This document shows, in pieces, positions 14,966 to 21,119 of a DNA stretch of 21,665 nt (the first letter of the stretch is position 1; every line of letters starts with the position of its first letter). Where the stretch lies: positions 1-21,665 of the IMG/VR virus record IMGVR_UViG_3300031952_000172; one strand, given 5' to 3'. The notes below the pieces were generated by a model. It was not told the origin of the DNA. It saw only the letters and a list, made by a program, of their open reading frames with translations, and did not search any database. A program made the translations under genes and the position numbers. The DNA is from a virus.

Positions 14966-15383
14966 TGTGCGACCCCCAATTTTTTGGACATCTTTCGCTT
15001 GCTATAAAAGCGGTCATTGATAAACTTTTTTTCTTATTAGTAGTTACAGAGTGTTTTCTACCAAGATTACCAAGACGAGAGTTCTCTGATAATTCAATAT
15101 ACCTACAATTATCTTTTGTGTAATTACCACCATTGACTCTATCTATACTTGGTTTTTTCATAAGATGTGCTTTATCTCTTAACCAAATCATCTTAAAATC
15201 ATCAAGAGTCATTAAAAACTTAACACCATTAGTTGCATATCTCCCACTTCTGCACCTTGCACAGGAATTATAGTAACTTATCACCCAGGGATGTGTTTTA
15301 TAATAATTTTTTCTATACTTCCTGATGGCTTCCTTGTGGCTTAATTTATATCTTTTATTATAAGTTTTCATATCAAAACTCAT
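14955..15383 (-). CDS. HNH-like endonuclease, copy 2 of a related pair
   Basis: From ATG 15383 (GGAGG five bases upstream) the product is 142 aa. ATG 15395 is an alternative with its own AAGGAG. The core K-K-P-S-I-D-R-V, N-Y-T-K-D-N-C-R-Y-I-E-L-S-E-N-S-R-L-G aligns by eye with the gene at 14330..14737, as does the preceding H-P-W and I-W-L-R-D-K-A-H-L. It lacks the N-terminal zinc ribbon of its relative and has a Lys/Arg/Tyr-rich helical start instead. It probably arose by duplication or a second insertion. Confidence 0.75.
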   Translation of the reverse strand: MSFDMKTYNKRYKLSHKEAIRKYRKNYYKTHPWVISYYNSCARCRSGRYATNGVKFLMTLDDFKMIWLRDKAHLMKKPSIDRVNGGNYTKDNCRYIELSENSRLGNLGRKHSVTTNKKKSLSMTAFIASERCPKNWGSHNAK

Positions 15384-15392
15384 TGTGTCCTC

Positions 15393-15408
15393 CATCACTC
15401 ACTCCTTG
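15393..15408 (-). repeat. 16-bp start-region repeat, copy 1
   Basis: The plus-strand sequence CATCACTCACTCCTTG is identical to 15588..15603. On the minus strand it reads CAAGGAG-TGAGTG-ATG: an SD, spacer and start codon. Here it precedes the HNH copy 2. Confidence 0.6.
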
Positions 15409-15590
15409 CTTTCTGATTGCTTATTATAATAATCTTGTTCTCCTTGTCTTTCTTGTTCTCGTTCTTCTTCTCTTTCTCTTTCCCTGCGCTCGTATTCTGC
15501 GGGGTCTTTATCATATTCTTCTTGCCGTTCCCTGATGTTCCAAATTACTTCTGCCGTCATAACGCAATCTAAATATCTTGGTCTACTCAT
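15399..15590 (-). CDS. 63-aa highly charged helical protein, unknown
   Basis: ATG 15590 follows an AAGGAG with six-base spacing. The product begins M-S-R-P-R-Y-L-D-C-V-M-T-A-E-V-I-W and then becomes almost only Glu, Arg, Gln and Asp (about residues 22-58), a likely single long helix or coiled coil. The tail is low complexity. Its good SD and tight packing support a real gene. No family is recognised. Confidence 0.6.
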   Translation of the reverse strand: MSRPRYLDCVMTAEVIWNIRERQEEYDKDPAEYERREREREEEREQERQGEQDYYNKQSESKE

Positions 15591-15603
15591 CACTCACTCC
15601 TTG
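15588..15603 (-). repeat. 16-bp start-region repeat, copy 2
   Basis: Identical to 15393..15408. It supplies the SD and ATG of the 63-aa charged protein. Confidence 0.6.
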
Positions 15604-15834
15604 TTAGTGGCTCAAATGTTCTCTTACATAACTATCTAAAGTTTTTACTATCGGTTTCCTTTTTCCATTGTGTTCCCGTGAATTAAACACTATTCCGTGT
15701 CCACTATCGGTACACTGTATTTTCGGGATTTTATTAAACTTCTCAGCCTTTTTCTTGCTTGAAGTATATTCTCGGTATCTTACATCTTGCGAATATCTAC
15801 AATCCGTATTATAAGCCTCTAATTCATAAACCAT
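15604..15834 (-). CDS. 76-aa phage protein, unknown
   Basis: The start is set by AAGGAGG four bases before the ATG. The protein is basic with V-Y-E-L-E-A-Y, S-S-K-K-K-A-E-K-F-N-K-I-P-K-I-Q, T-D-S-G-H-G-I-V-F and a helical L-D-S-Y-V-R-E-H-L end. It has the look of a compact folded domain. No family is recognised. Confidence 0.65.
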   Translation of the reverse strand: MVYELEAYNTDCRYSQDVRYREYTSSKKKAEKFNKIPKIQCTDSGHGIVFNSREHNGKRKPIVKTLDSYVREHLSH

Positions 15835-15891
15835 TTTACCTCCTTATTTAGTGGCAAAGGGATTTCGGGCAGGAATCCCCACCCCAATCAC

Positions 15892-15903
15892 AATCCCTCT
15901 GCC
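15892..15903. repeat. 12-bp intergenic repeat, copy 1
   Basis: AATCCCTCTGCC is found here after the Gly-repeat gene and again, same orientation, at 16515..16526 before the DUF6948-like gene. The two copies bracket this gene pair. Confidence 0.4.
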
Positions 15904-15906
15904 TTA

Positions 15907-16176
15907 TTAGCCGTAGCCGTCGCCGTAGCCGTTGCCGTCGCCGTCGCCGTTGCCGTTGCCGTTGCCGTAGCCGTAGTCGTTGCCGTCGCCGTTGCCGTTG
16001 CCGTCGCCGTCGCCGTTGCCGTTGCCGTTGCCGTAGCCGTAGCCGTCGCCGTAGCCGTTGCCGTCGCCGTCGCCGTTGCCGTTGCCGTTGCCGTTGCCGT
16101 AGCCGTCGCCGTCGCCGTTGCCGCTGCTGTTGCCGATTAAACTATGAGCGTCCTCGTTTACAGTTTTGATTGCCAT
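15907..16176 (-). CDS. Gly-Asx/Tyr repeat protein
   Basis: The 89-aa protein has a normal 18-residue N-terminus and then about 70 residues of strictly alternating Gly-X, where X is almost only Asn, Asp or Tyr. At DNA level it is a hexamer array GGC-NAC, with the variable first base G, A or T, and one exception (GAC in place of GGC). Longer blocks such as Y-G-N-G-N-G-N-G-D-G-D-G-N-G recur, pointing to segmental duplication. Similar Gly-rich repeats occur after DUF6948-type genes in other phages, as far as I recall. The role is unknown. The ATG overlaps the DUF6948-like gene by 19 bases, with GAGGCGAG just upstream. Confidence 0.7.
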   Translation of the reverse strand: MAIKTVNEDAHSLIGNSSGNGDGDGYGNGNGNGNGDGDGNGYGDGYGYGNGNGNGDGDGNGNGDGNDYGYGNGNGNGDGDGNGYGDGYG

Positions 16177-16496
16177 TTTCTCGCCTCACAATCAATAGTC
16201 AACACAACGGTCATATAATCAAACTCAACTACACCCCTACACTTATCAAGTTTAGTGCTTGATGTCGGCCCACCTTCGGCTATCTCACCTAATCCATTAG
16301 TCGTTCCCCAAGACCTTATAACCGAGGCGTTGTGCAGTTTACATTGTGTTTCCTTTCGTTCAAACCTACCCACAACAATCCAGCCTCTTTGCAACACAAC
16401 AATCTTGATGTCGCTGATAATATCCTTTTCTACTTCGCTACCTTTTGGAACATATTTGATACCGTTGACGCTTAACTCATTCACTTCTGTTTCCAT
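16158..16496 (-). CDS. DUF6948-like phage protein
   Basis: The protein is 112 aa. It shows V-N-G-I-K-Y-V, then a strand R-G-W-I-V-V-G-R-F-E-R, N-A-S-V-I-R-S-W-G, G-L-G-E-I-A-E-G-G-P and a final strand M-T-V-V-L-T-I-D-C. This matches my memory of the DUF6948 pattern (V-R-x-x-x-A-G-V-x-x-G, R-x-x-W-x-W, L-x-x-L-A-x-x-G). The function is unknown. AAAGGAGG lies six bases before the ATG. It is coupled to the Gly-repeat gene by overlap. Confidence 0.6.
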   Translation of the reverse strand: METEVNELSVNGIKYVPKGSEVEKDIISDIKIVVLQRGWIVVGRFERKETQCKLHNASVIRSWGTTNGLGEIAEGGPTSSTKLDKCRGVVEFDYMTVVLTIDCEARKWQSKL

Positions 16497-16514
16497 TTGT
16501 TCCTCCTTTTAGTT

Positions 16515-16526
16515 AATCCCTCTGCC
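16515..16526. repeat. 12-bp intergenic repeat, copy 2
   Basis: AATCCCTCTGCC is identical to 15892..15903. It lies in the 89-bp gap between the helicase stop and the DUF6948-like gene, an AT-rich stretch where no clear promoter or terminator is visible. Confidence 0.4.
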
Positions 16527-16585
16527 GATTATTTAATTACCAATTCGTTACTAATCGTTAATCTCTGTTAAGCGTTGGGTGAGGG

Positions 16586-17509
16586 TCATAGGATTCTTCC
16601 TCCAAAAGTATCTATTGCCTTATCTACTAATTTATCTTCTCTCTGTTTTCCGGGATCAGTAAACTTATAATATTCTGGGATATAGTGCAAGAAGTGATCT
16701 CCGGTGCGGCCATTGCGTTGTTTGGCTATGATGATTTTATATATATTCCTATCCACCTTTTCATCGTAGAAATGCGGCCAAAACAATAAGATTACAGTAT
16801 CAGCGGCTTCCTCTAAAACTCCAGTTCCCTTTAAATTGGCAAGTGTCGGCTCTTTAGTTTCTTCATCAAATACCTTACGGGAGTTTTGAGATACAAGTAT
16901 GCCGGCAATGTCGTGCATTAAACATAGTTCCCTAAACCGCACGATATAATCATCCATATCTGCGCGCTCATTAAACCCTTTCCTTATGGCCTGAATATAG
17001 TCAATGATTATAACCTTTGGCTTTGGTTCTAATATCTCAATAAGTCCATTTATATCATCAAAACTTTTTCCCAGACTGCAAGAGAGTTTCAATGGAATAT
17101 TCATAAGTTGCGTAAACGTGTTCCACTTTTGTTGATATTCCATATTAAGTTTCATCTTACCGGTAAGCATATCAAAATTATCCACTTCCATTTTGTTGCA
17201 AAACAATCGTTCTATCAAATTGCCCGTAGTCATCTCAAGAGAAAGAAATAAGACTTCTTTCTGCTGATCCGCCAGGTCATAGGCTATCTGCAAAGCTAAA
17301 CTACTCTTACCCTGACTTGTCCGGCCCCCAATTATGGTTAGACCTTTTTTAATACCCCATATTTGCTTATTGAAATATGGTAAGGAACTTAAACCTAACT
17401 CCGGTTCATCGATTCTTGATTCAAGGTCTTGCTTTACCCCACCCAATAGTTCGTGTGCATCCTTCAGGTGCAGAATGGCGCGCTCGGTAATACTCTGCTT
17501 GTTTTGCAT
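16586..17509 (-). CDS. DnaB-type replicative helicase lacking the usual N-terminal domain
   Basis: From ATG 17509 the product is 307 aa. Another ATG six bases upstream is too close to the AAAGGA site. The RecA-like core is intact: Walker A G-R-T-S-Q-G-K-S (about 62-69), S-L-E-M (about 90-93), Walker B V-I-I-I-D-Y-I-Q (about 166-173), and V-S-Q-N-S-R (about 206-211), followed by the L-K-G-T-G-V-L-E-E-A-A-D region. Only about 50 residues precede the core, so the DnaB N-terminal collar domain is missing or very short. It would unwind the replication fork. The loader-like gene lies two genes upstream. It overlaps the 85-aa ORF by 89 bases. Confidence 0.9.
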   Translation of the reverse strand: MQNKQSITERAILHLKDAHELLGGVKQDLESRIDEPELGLSSLPYFNKQIWGIKKGLTIIGGRTSQGKSSLALQIAYDLADQQKEVLFLSLEMTTGNLIERLFCNKMEVDNFDMLTGKMKLNMEYQQKWNTFTQLMNIPLKLSCSLGKSFDDINGLIEILEPKPKVIIIDYIQAIRKGFNERADMDDYIVRFRELCLMHDIAGILVSQNSRKVFDEETKEPTLANLKGTGVLEEAADTVILLFWPHFYDEKVDRNIYKIIIAKQRNGRTGDHFLHYIPEYYKFTDPGKQREDKLVDKAIDTFGGRIL

Positions 17510-17678
17510 ATTCATTCCTTTGTTGATAAAGGGTCTTTAATGTTTCTTTGGCCAATTTTTTAGTATCCTGACCAAATCTTTTGTCATTAACAATAAACTC
17601 GTAGGTGGCAATCTCACCTACTATCTGTTTGTTCATATTTAAAGAACAATCTGCTAAATCTTTACAAATTTCCTTCAT
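17421..17678 (-). CDS. 85-aa helical protein overlapping the helicase start
   Basis: GGAGG five bases before ATG 17678 is a strong SD, and the ATG overlaps the stop of the upstream gene by four bases (ATGA type). The first 65 residues are helical and protein-like: I-V-G-E-I-A-T-Y-E-F-I-V, K-L-A-K-E-T-L-K-T-L-Y-Q-Q-R-N-E-Y. The last 20 residues, in the zone overlapping the helicase, are less typical. The long overlap may be a real dual-coding zone, or the original stop may have been lost. The function is unknown. Confidence 0.6.
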   Translation of the reverse strand: MKEICKDLADCSLNMNKQIVGEIATYEFIVNDKRFGQDTKKLAKETLKTLYQQRNEYAKQAEYYRARHSAPEGCTRTIGWGKARP

Positions 17679-18298
17679 AGTGGCCTCCGCAAAGTTAAGG
17701 ACTTACTTTCTTTGGGGTGATCTTTCTTATACCAACTTAAAATAGTATGATAGTGGCTTTTATATTTCTCTCCCTTTGAGCCTATATAGTTATTAAGGCG
17801 CTCAATCATCTCTTTAACCTGAGGTTCGCCCAAAATGTTGTTTAACTTATCAAATTCCTGTCTGGTAAGATAAACAAACTCCAAAAACTTTTCCTTAGCT
17901 ACAGTATTGTCCTTGTCTTTATCCATATCCATATCCATATCTTTATCCTTACGTCCTTGTAAGCCCCTTATAAGCCCCTTATAAGCCCCTTCTTTTTTAA
18001 GTATGTTGATAACCGATAAATGCGCCCGGTTTATTTCATTCAGCTCGCCATACTGAAAATCAATGAATTTAGAGATAAACCAAGTATCACTAGAAAGTTC
18101 TTTAATTCTTCCGTTAAATACTTGTTTGTTAAAAACAAAGTCTTTAATATGAAATTTCACAAGTGGCCAGTTTACTTTCCATATTCCGGCATGATCGCAA
18201 TTATCTATGATATATATCCAGAAAAGTTTATCATTGGAGTTTAACTCACAAAACCAGGGGTCGTTCCACTTCTCGCTATCCGTAAATCTTTTCGCCAT
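17675..18298 (-). CDS. Replication initiator / helicase loader-like protein
   Basis: The 207-aa protein has an N-terminal domain (M-A-K-R-F-T-D-S-E-K-W-N-D-P-W-F, L-F-W-I-Y-I-I-D-N-C-D-H-A-G-I-W) of the replisome-organizer type. A Lys/Asp/Met low-complexity linker follows (about 116-130), then a C-terminal domain with L-T-R-Q-E-F-D-K-L, I-E-R-L-N-N-Y-I-G-S-K-G and K-Y-K-S-H-Y-H-T-I-L-S-W-Y-K-K-D, the Y-K-S-H-Y-x-T-I-L-x-W pattern common in DnaD/DnaT/O-type phage replication proteins. It likely brings the DnaB-type helicase to the origin. The linker DNA holds 11-bp direct repeats. GGTGG lies about six bases before the ATG. Confidence 0.75.
   Translation of the reverse strand: MAKRFTDSEKWNDPWFCELNSNDKLFWIYIIDNCDHAGIWKVNWPLVKFHIKDFVFNKQVFNGRIKELSSDTWFISKFIDFQYGELNEINRAHLSVINILKKEGAYKGLIRGLQGRKDKDMDMDMDKDKDNTVAKEKFLEFVYLTRQEFDKLNNILGEPQVKEMIERLNNYIGSKGEKYKSHYHTILSWYKKDHPKESKSLTLRRPL
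17921..17941. repeat. Hexamer repeat coding for Asp-Met linker
   Basis: About three and a half copies of a 6-bp unit (ATCCAT family) encode D-M-D-M-D-M in the initiator linker. Flanking K-D codons extend the low-complexity run. In-frame length change by slippage is likely. Confidence 0.6.
17960..17991. repeat. Three 11-bp direct repeats (iteron-like) inside the initiator gene
   Basis: TAAGCCCCTTA occurs three times head to tail (the last copy lacks its final A). Each unit has short dyad arms TAAG and CTTA. The period of 11 bp is one helical turn and not a multiple of three, so it is not a protein repeat. On its right is a T/A-rich stretch, and on its left the hexamer tract. The layout recalls the origin inside lambda gene O. 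An origin function is inference. Confidence 0.5.
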
Positions 18299-18311
18299 TC
18301 CTCACCACCTT

Positions 18312-18602
18312 TTAGCGTGCAAATTCTATCTGTTTATTGACTGCTTTCATGTTGATAACCGTTTCCATAGTTAAGTTATGATTGGCAACTGTTTCTTCTA
18401 GCTCTGACGCAAGGAAATACCGCGCAAATCGCTTGCCATTTACTTCTGTGTCCATCTCCTCAATGCGATGGCCTTTCTTTTTTAGGTCGAATATCCGCCC
18501 GGACAATCTCATACATCCAAAAAGCCTCAAGGCATCTAGCGGTGTGATTGATTTGCCTGTTCTCAAATACTCAAGTATCAGTTGTTCTTGGGATTTTTTC
18601 AT
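18312..18602 (-). CDS. Helix-turn-helix protein (HTH_39-like)
   Basis: The 96-aa product begins K-K-S-Q-E-Q-L-I-L-E-Y-L-R-T-G-K-S-I-T-P-L-D-A-L, then R-L-S-G-R-I-F-D-L-K-K-K-G-H-R-I and a wing with F-A-R-Y-F-L. This is the winged-helix layout of small phage HTH_39-type proteins (Q-x-x-I-L-x-x-L-x-x-G, I-T-x-x-x-A, L-x-x-R-I-x-x-L-x-x-x-G). It may regulate early genes or act in replication. The ATG overlaps the stop of the Cys-rich gene by four bases. Confidence 0.75.
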   Translation of the reverse strand: MKKSQEQLILEYLRTGKSITPLDALRLFGCMRLSGRIFDLKKKGHRIEEMDTEVNGKRFARYFLASELEETVANHNLTMETVINMKAVNKQIEFAR

Positions 18603-18841
18603 CGTGCAAACCTTACCTTTGGAATGTCGTATAATGTTTTATTGCACTTATCTACTATTTCCTTTCCACCAGGACAATTATGTCCGAAAACTTTACAACT
18701 TTTATTTGTTCGTTTAGTCAAGGGCATTAGTTCAATACAATGCTCATATCCACAAAGTGCCTTTTGTTTTTTCCAATTAGGATTAAAACTAAAATCTTTT
18801 ACATAACCATTTATTGCTTCTTCGTCTGTAATTTTTCCCAT
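18599..18841 (-). CDS. 80-aa Cys-rich protein, unknown
   Basis: AAGGAGAG precedes the ATG with good spacing. The product has C-G-Y-E-H-C, a later C-K-V-F-G-H-N-C and C-N-K, suggesting one metal site. The N-terminus is acidic and helical. It overlaps the HTH gene by four bases. No family is recognised. Confidence 0.65.
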   Translation of the reverse strand: MGKITDEEAINGYVKDFSFNPNWKKQKALCGYEHCIELMPLTKRTNKSCKVFGHNCPGGKEIVDKCNKTLYDIPKVRFAR

Positions 18842-18890
18842 TATTCTCTCCTTAGTTTATGCGTATAGGCCATGCGCACCCCGGCAGGTG

Positions 18891-19802
18891 TTACTCTGTT
18901 TTTGCTGTTGTATCTGTAAAGTCAAACGATATTGAACCTTTGGCATTGACCTTCTTCTCAATCGTCCATTTACCGCAGGATATAATCGTCTTGTCTTGCA
19001 TATATCGTTTCAATTCTTCCTTTATCTGCTCGTCAAGATTCTTATATTCTTTGGCTTCCTCTTGTAGTTTTTCTCTATGAGTAAGGTTCTTCTCCAACTC
19101 GGCATTATCAATAAACTCTATGCCACCATTACTTAGTATTTCCGGCAAACACAGATGCCTAAACGGACAATCAGAACACGCCTTAAAGACATTGATCTTG
19201 TCCGGGTATGTTCCAATCTTGATATGTTCGTTTATTCGTTTGGCTCTTTGAAGTAATGACTCCCCTAAATCAAGGTAGTCATGCAGGTTGATATTTAACT
19301 GCTTGATCTTGCCGGTTGACTTATTCTTAAACAGGAATATCCCCATTTCACAGTTACCCATCAGTAGATAAAGCACCATTTGGGCAACATATTTCTTCGT
19401 CCAGGGATATTTCTTTAAATCCTCTGCTGAGTTAATACTCTGCCAAATATATGGGGACATAGACTTTATCTCTAAGGGATATTTACCTGTTTCATTAGAG
19501 ATATTGCCGTCAATCATCCCTGAAATCTGGTATTCAGGCCAGTTAAACGGCCTCTGTTGCTCGGTGATCTCAATGCCACTCTCGCGCAAGTCGTTCATCA
19601 GCATCTTTTCCTGGTTGTTGCCTTCGTCAAAGATATATTGGAGATCAGTATCGGGCATAAGTTGTTTATCCCAGGAGGTTCGCATATAGGTCAACTTGCG
19701 TTCACACTCATCACCCAACGCGGAGGCGCGGTTTGAATGGCAAGGGTAGATTTTTAACTTAGATGCTTTGTAAGCATCTATTTGTTTGATTATATCTACC
19801 AT
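18891..19802 (-). CDS. Cas4/RecB-like PD-(D/E)XK nuclease with Fe-S cysteines
   Basis: ATG 19802 fits best: it follows the upstream TAA by one base and has AAAGGTGG about eight bases before it. The 303-aa product has F-D-E-G-N-N-Q-E (57-65), G-M-I-D-G (95-99, catalytic Asp), E-I-K (111-113, the E-x-K) and Q-M-V-L-Y (141-145), the RecB-type nuclease motifs in order. Cys33 and the later C209-x2-C212-x5-C218 match the four Cys ligands of the Cas4/AddB iron-sulphur cluster. A long charged helix follows. It would resect DNA ends. Its place after a putative annealing protein suggests an exonuclease-annealase pair. There is no CRISPR locus nearby, so a Cas4 role in spacer uptake is not supported. 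Confidence 0.85.
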   Translation of the reverse strand: MVDIIKQIDAYKASKLKIYPCHSNRASALGDECERKLTYMRTSWDKQLMPDTDLQYIFDEGNNQEKMLMNDLRESGIEITEQQRPFNWPEYQISGMIDGNISNETGKYPLEIKSMSPYIWQSINSAEDLKKYPWTKKYVAQMVLYLLMGNCEMGIFLFKNKSTGKIKQLNINLHDYLDLGESLLQRAKRINEHIKIGTYPDKINVFKACSDCPFRHLCLPEILSNGGIEFIDNAELEKNLTHREKLQEEAKEYKNLDEQIKEELKRYMQDKTIISCGKWTIEKKVNAKGSISFDFTDTTAKTE

Positions 19803-19803
19803 C

Positions 19804-20577
19804 TTAATCACCACCTTTGTAATTCTGGACATGAGTGCAGATGTCCTCATAAAATTCTCTCTTTATTTCCTTCGTAGTGGTAATGGCATAGGTCTTGAAT
19901 AACCACTCTTTGAACTCCTGTTCCGGCATCCCCGATGACTTGCCAATAGCATAGAGGCGTTTCTGTTGAGGTTCGGAGATTATGTTCAAGTTACTACCGG
20001 CGTTTCCGTTCTTGTATTCAACCCGCGCGGCCTTCTCTTTGCTTACACCATAACCCTCTAACTGTGTCCAGGTGAGGTTGCGGATACCTAAGAGGCGGGT
20101 TACGCCGTTGACCATCATGTTGGTATAGGCGGCCTTCATAATGTTCGTTTCGTCAACATCATGGAGAGGCTTAAACGCCTGCGCTTTGCTATCCCATGCA
20201 AAGAACTTATCCCTGCTTGAGCAAGCCCCGATTGCCTCAATAGAGCCACCCTTCCAGGAGAAAGTGCCTTTATACTGGTAGATATAGTAACTTCCTTTCT
20301 CGTCGGTAGAATACCTCTTGTCATAAGAAGTATTATTGAGGTTTACCCCGAATAACGGCATGAGTTTCTCCGCACCTGAACAGGTAAGATAGGGTTTACC
20401 CATCTGATCTATCCAGTCATACGAGTTGGTTCGAGATATGGCTATCTGCAAAATCTTCTCCAGAACCTTGACCTGTTTCTCGGCATTGGCAATTACTAAC
20501 TCAATGCCTTCTTCAATATGCAAAACTTCTCTTTCATCTTGCGGTTGTATTGCGAGTATATCTTTATGTTCGTCCAT
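19804..20577 (-). CDS. Putative single-strand annealing protein
   Basis: The product is 257 aa. The core has Y-D-W-I-D-Q-M-G-K-P-Y-L-T-C-S-G-A-E-K-L, G-V-N-L-N-N-T, I-E-A-I-G-A-C-S-S-R-D-K-F-F, N-I-M-K-A-A-Y-T-N-M-M-V-N-G-V-T-R-L-L-G-I-R-N-L-T-W. I recall this pattern from phage proteins placed before PD-(D/E)XK nucleases. The C-terminal I-S-E-P-Q-Q-K-R-L-Y-A-I-G-K-S-S-G-M domain is like those at the end of some annealases. Annealing of complementary single strands for recombination or genome repair is inferred. AAGGAG lies seven bases before the ATG. Confidence 0.6.
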   Translation of the reverse strand: MDEHKDILAIQPQDEREVLHIEEGIELVIANAEKQVKVLEKILQIAISRTNSYDWIDQMGKPYLTCSGAEKLMPLFGVNLNNTSYDKRYSTDEKGSYYIYQYKGTFSWKGGSIEAIGACSSRDKFFAWDSKAQAFKPLHDVDETNIMKAAYTNMMVNGVTRLLGIRNLTWTQLEGYGVSKEKAARVEYKNGNAGSNLNIISEPQQKRLYAIGKSSGMPEQEFKEWLFKTYAITTTKEIKREFYEDICTHVQNYKGGD

Positions 20578-20578
20578 T

Positions 20579-20704
20579 TTATCTTCTCCTTTTTCTGCTA
20601 ATGTTTATCTTCAATAACTGACATCGTTTCTTAAGGCAATGTGTCAAAGCCTTATGGTATGGAACTTTGCTTGATTTTTGCGGATGCATACATTCGTATC
20701 GCAC
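20579..20704 (-). CDS. Small Cys/His-rich basic protein, start uncertain
   Basis: The frame is open back to 20764. GTG 20704 is preferred because GGAGG lies upstream (about ten bases). ATG 20689 is also possible. From GTG the product is 41 aa: R-Y-E-C-M-H-P-Q-K, then H-K-A-L-T-H-C-L-K-K-R-C-Q and a very basic tail R-K-R-R-R. The Cys and His spacing could bind one metal ion. The end of the gene supplies the SD of the annealing-protein gene. Confidence 0.4.
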   Translation of the reverse strand: MRYECMHPQKSSKVPYHKALTHCLKKRCQLLKINISRKRRR

Positions 20705-20706
20705 AT

Positions 20707-20862
20707 TTATCTCACCTCCTCCCGGTTTGCTTCTTCCATAATCCTTAAGTTCAAGAAAGAACATCTTAATCGCTTAGCTTTAGAGCAAAACGCCTCGCAT
20801 ATCCTGACTGACCAGTTGTCCTTTTCATACATTGCCTTGCATATCTTTTGGCTTAATACCAT
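20707..20862 (-). CDS. 51-aa basic protein, unknown
   Basis: ATG 20862 lies just inside the end of the zinc-finger gene and would couple translation. The longer start at 20931 has no SD. The product is helical and basic with three Cys: [28 protein letters not shown]. It sits in a tightly packed run of small genes. It has no family I recognise. Confidence 0.45.
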   Translation of the reverse strand: MVLSQKICKAMYEKDNWSVRICEAFCSKAKRLRCSFLNLRIMEEANREEVR

Positions 20863-21119
20863 CTTTCCCACTTTCCCTTTCCTCCACACTCCCGGCAAGG
20901 TAGCATTTCTGTCTTTCTTAACAAGTGCCATAGCTGAAGTGCCTTTTTGAATATGCCCTTTTCTCCATAGAATTGGTTAATGACATATTCTTTCAATTCA
21001 TCTGTATCGGCATACACCTCACCCTCGCCGTTGCACTCATCACATACCACTACTTGCCAATGGTAATTGGCAACACTGTTGCCTGAACCACCGGAATATC
21101 CTGACTTAACGATTGTCAT
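20853..21119 (-). CDS. DnaJ-type zinc-finger small protein
   Basis: The 88-aa protein has two C-x-x-C-x-G-x-G motifs, C-D-E-C-N-G-E-G and C-R-E-C-G-G-K-G, separated by a helical linker, as in half of a DnaJ zinc domain but without a J domain. Such phage proteins are common; the roles are mostly unknown. AAAGGAGG lies seven bases before the ATG, within the end of the upstream fusion gene (14-base overlap). Confidence 0.7.
   Translation of the reverse strand: MTIVKSGYSGGSGNSVANYHWQVVVCDECNGEGEVYADTDELKEYVINQFYGEKGIFKKALQLWHLLRKTEMLPCRECGGKGKWERWY

Noticed and set aside
15859-15879. Inverted repeat GGGATT / AATCCC after the Gly-repeat gene as a terminator
   Set aside because: The stem is only 6 bp and has no T-run on either strand, so it is not a convincing terminator.
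15907-16130. Regular short repeats that might be a CRISPR array
   Set aside because: The unit is a 6-bp coding repeat without spacers, inside a gene with a start and stop. No cas genes are present; the Cas4-like nuclease sits with a recombination gene.
18891-19850. Longer start at 19850 for the nuclease
   Set aside because: It would overlap the annealing-protein gene by 47 bases without an SD. ATG 19802 follows the upstream stop by one base and has an SD.
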